Below are positions 14,841-15,958 of a stretch of 15,958 nt of DNA, piece by piece. Location: assembly GCA_964638815.1 (NCBI GenBank), contig CAZXBB010000377.1:1-15958 (forward strand), read 5' to 3'. Below the pieces are notes generated by a model. That model ran no database searches, was not told the origin of the DNA, and was given only the letters and a program-made list of their open reading frames with translations. Both the position numbers and the translations under genes were made by a program. Source of the stretch: CAZXBB01 sp964638815 (GTDB lineage: Bacteria > Planctomycetota > Phycisphaerae > Phycisphaerales > SM1A02). Numbering within the stretch: the stretch's first letter is position 1; the number at the start of each line of letters is the position of its first letter.

Positions 14841-14972
14841 GCGCGGACGCGGACACGGACGCGGTCGCGCACACGGTCGCGGTCGCGGTCGCGCACACGG
14901 TCGCGGTCGCGCACACGGTCGCGCACGCTGTCGCGGTCGCGCACACGGACGCGTACGCGGTCGCGCACACTG
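14841..14972. repeat. Hexanucleotide array 1
   Basis: Twenty-two consecutive 6-bp units, mostly ACGCGG, TCGCGG, TCGCGC and ACACGG, begin 23 bases after the metalloprotease stop. The order of variants is irregular (for example TCGCGC-ACACGG pairs recur). A short 6-bp stem (CGCCGG 14820-14825 / CCGGCG 14838-14843) stands at its left edge. Units of the type ACACGG-ACGCG also appear, inverted, in array 2. Confidence 0.9.
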
Positions 14973-15090
14973 ACAGGTCGCAGACGCGCCCCCGTCACGC
15001 GATTCCTTCACAGACCGGAGCAGCGCTCTCCGGTGGCATCAAGATGGAACGGGCCCGCCCCGCGCCGTTCCGGCGCCCGACCCGAGTCGC
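14973..15090. other. Spacer between the two hexamer arrays
   Basis: This 118-bp spacer has no hexamer periodicity and no supported gene. It contains a perfect 7-bp stem with a 7-base loop (ACCGGAG 15014-15020, CTCCGGT 15028-15034). Translations through it continue the array frames and look like shadows. Confidence 0.55.
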
Positions 15091-15284
15091 CCGTGCGTGT
15101 GTGCGCGTTCGCGTGCGCGTGCGCGTCCGTGTGCGCGTGCGCGTCCGTGTGCGCGTGCGCGTGCGCGTGCGCGTCCGTGTGCGTGTGCGTGTGCGTGTGC
15201 GCGTCCGTGTGCGCGTCCGTGTGCGTGTGTGCGTGGGCGACGACCGTGTGCGCGAGCGCGACCGCGTCCGTGTGCGCGCACGCC
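15091..15284. repeat. Hexanucleotide array 2, alternating purine-pyrimidine
   Basis: Twenty-four phased 6-bp units (15091-15234), mostly GCGCGT, CCGTGT and GCGTGT, are followed by about 50 bases of degenerate copies. Long stretches strictly alternate G with C or T, a composition known to favour Z-DNA. Reading frames through it give only Arg-Val, Cys-Ala or His-Thr dipeptide repeats and are not treated as genes. Reverse-complemented units (ACACGG, ACGCGC) resemble array 1. Confidence 0.9.
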
Positions 15285-15308
15285 ACGGTCCACGTCGCTC
15301 CTGCACCG

Positions 15309-15334
15309 CCCGGCCTTGCTGGCGCAAGACCGGG
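15309..15334 (-). terminator. Stem-loop after the four-helix-bundle gene
   Basis: In the minus-strand transcript, CCCGGUCUUG and CAAGGCCGGG form a 10-bp stem (one U:G) with a six-base loop. It lies 37 bases past the stop codon of the four-helix-bundle gene and before array 2. No U-tract follows. An intrinsic or assisted terminator, or a 3'-end protecting structure, is inferred. Confidence 0.4.
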
Positions 15335-15371
15335 GCACACGCACGGCTCATGGCCGGCGCCGACTTACCTG

Positions 15372-15695
15372 TCACGACCGCCGCATCGTGAGTCGCATCA
15401 GCGTCGCCACGATCTTGTCCATGTGATCCACTGCGACCGCGATCTCGCCGACGTATCCCCAGCGCTGCGCGACGTCCACTGCCGCCAGGCACTCCCGCGC
15501 CTCGCGCAGCGCCGTGTTGTACGCCTTTCGCCGGTTGCCGTCCCGCGCCGCCATGCCCCCCGCCATGTTGAGCGCCACCGACTGCGCCGCCCGCCGGAGC
15601 TGAGAGGCCAGGTCCCGATCGTGTCGGCCGATCGTCTCACAGAGCGCACGGACCTCCGACCGCATCACGAGAACGTCCGAATAGATCCTCAACAT
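15372..15695 (-). CDS. Four-helix-bundle protein, 23S rRNA IVS type
   Basis: This 107-aa protein belongs to the four-helix-bundle family first known from 23S rRNA intervening sequences and related to the Avd proteins of diversity-generating retroelements. The motif series is clear: MLRIYSDVLVMRSEVRALCE, then RHDRDLASQLRRAAQSVALN, MAGGMAARDGNRRKAYNTAL and REARECLAAVDVAQRWGYV. The family's usual N-[IV]-A-E-G is N-M-A-G-G here, so the conserved Glu is replaced. Length is typical. AGGAG lies nine bases before ATG 15695 and six before an in-frame GTG at 15698, which could be the actual start. The longer frame to 15896 is rejected, because its added residues are read from hairpins and C-tracts. No 23S rRNA and no reverse transcriptase occur in the window, so the gene is free-standing here. 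The molecular role is unknown, though nucleic-acid binding is likely for the family. Confidence 0.85.
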   Translation of the reverse strand: MLRIYSDVLVMRSEVRALCETIGRHDRDLASQLRRAAQSVALNMAGGMAARDGNRRKAYNTALREARECLAAVDVAQRWGYVGEIAVAVDHMDKIVATLMRLTMRRS

Positions 15696-15741
15696 CACAT
15701 AGCACTCCTGAAAGCGCCGCGTGCACCATCGCAGCGGCACC

Positions 15742-15885
15742 CATGCCCCCCCCGCGGCACGCGCAGGGCATGTCAAGGGCGGCGCAGCCGGCGAAGCGAA
15801 CCCTTGACATGACCGAGCATGACGCCACGATGAACTGCCGCTGCGAGCCAACGCCCCCCCCGCTTGGGCAAGACCGCGAAGCGGG
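15742..15885. repeat. Cluster of stem-loops with two C8 tracts
   Basis: Three inverted repeats lie upstream of the four-helix-bundle gene. They are CATGCCC/GGGCATG (15742-15748 / 15766-15772), CATGTCAAGGG/CCCTTGACATG (15769-15779 / 15801-15811, perfect 11 bp, 21-base loop) and CCCGCTT/AAGCGGG (15859-15865 / 15879-15885). The first two overlap and could be alternative folds. Runs of eight C stand at 15746-15753 and 15854-15861. Together they form a structured leader or element end on the minus-strand side of the gene. Confidence 0.65.
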
Positions 15886-15895
15886 CGCGGCGTCA

Positions 15896-15958
<63 letters not shown>

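Noticed and set aside
13474..14970. 498-aa minus-strand frame antisense to the metalloprotease and array 1
   Set aside because: It begins inside the hexamer array and shows only shadow composition.
14841..15284. CRISPR array
   Set aside because: The repeats are contiguous six-base units with no unique spacers, and no cas gene is present.
14995..15492. Arg-Thr dipeptide-repeat protein on the minus strand
   Set aside because: The RT repeats come from reading array 2, and the flanks are not protein-like and overlap the four-helix-bundle gene.
14517..15812. 431-aa plus-strand frame running through both hexamer arrays
   Set aside because: It starts inside the protease gene, reads the arrays as dipeptide repeats and runs antisense to the four-helix-bundle gene.

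Overview
The window looks like a piece of a GC-rich member of the Planctomycetota, most likely Phycisphaerae-like. The main clue is the secreted protein at 3199-5157. It joins a DUF1028 domain to a dockerin/EF-hand-like segment, two cysteine-rich GACC repeats and a C-terminal 'NDDC...' beta-sandwich, a combination I know mainly from that phylum. The window also holds a CRTAC/UnbV-type secreted protein and a large DUF4953-type zinc metalloprotease. Both ends of the window run into low-complexity GC sequence, so it may be a complete metagenomic contig that broke at repeats. No rRNA, tRNA or CRISPR array was seen.

Layout. 1-904: 3' part of a VCBS/FG-GAP plus ASPIC/UnbV protein, behind about 100 bases of suspicious G/C homopolymer. 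954-1526: an unrecognised protein. 1736-2224: a coiled-coil plus winged-helix (HARE-HTH-like) protein. 2222-2499: a 278-bp element with near-perfect 28-bp terminal inverted repeats, MITE-like, lodged between two convergent genes. 2505-3062 (minus): a YfiT/DinB-superfamily metal-dependent protein. 3199-5157 (minus): the DUF1028-dockerin protein. 5270-5451: an orphan dockerin-like coding fragment on the plus strand. 5585-5631: a nested palindrome in an AT-rich patch. 5693-11481: a three-gene signalling operon. 11482-12027: an intergenic region. 12028-14817: the secreted metalloprotease. 14818-15371: two hexanucleotide arrays related to each other in inverted orientation. 15372-15695 (minus): a four-helix-bundle (23S rRNA intervening-sequence type) protein behind a stem-loop-rich leader. 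15896-15958: a third hexanucleotide array at the window edge.

How the genes work together. The signalling operon encodes a receiver-HDOD protein, a membrane hybrid histidine kinase (dCache sensor, HisKA, HATPase, two receiver-type domains, HPt), and a receiver-HD-GYP c-di-GMP phosphodiesterase whose start overlaps the kinase's 3' end. The simplest reading is a phosphorelay in which an extracytoplasmic signal is passed through the kinase's internal receiver and HPt to the HD-GYP output, and perhaps also to the HDOD protein. The operon is visibly less GC-rich than its flanks. Most other recognisable products are secreted or of accessory type.

The least explained parts are the small inverted-repeat element, the orphan dockerin fragment, the nested palindrome before the operon, and the 14.8-16.0 kb end with three hexamer arrays around a four-helix-bundle gene.
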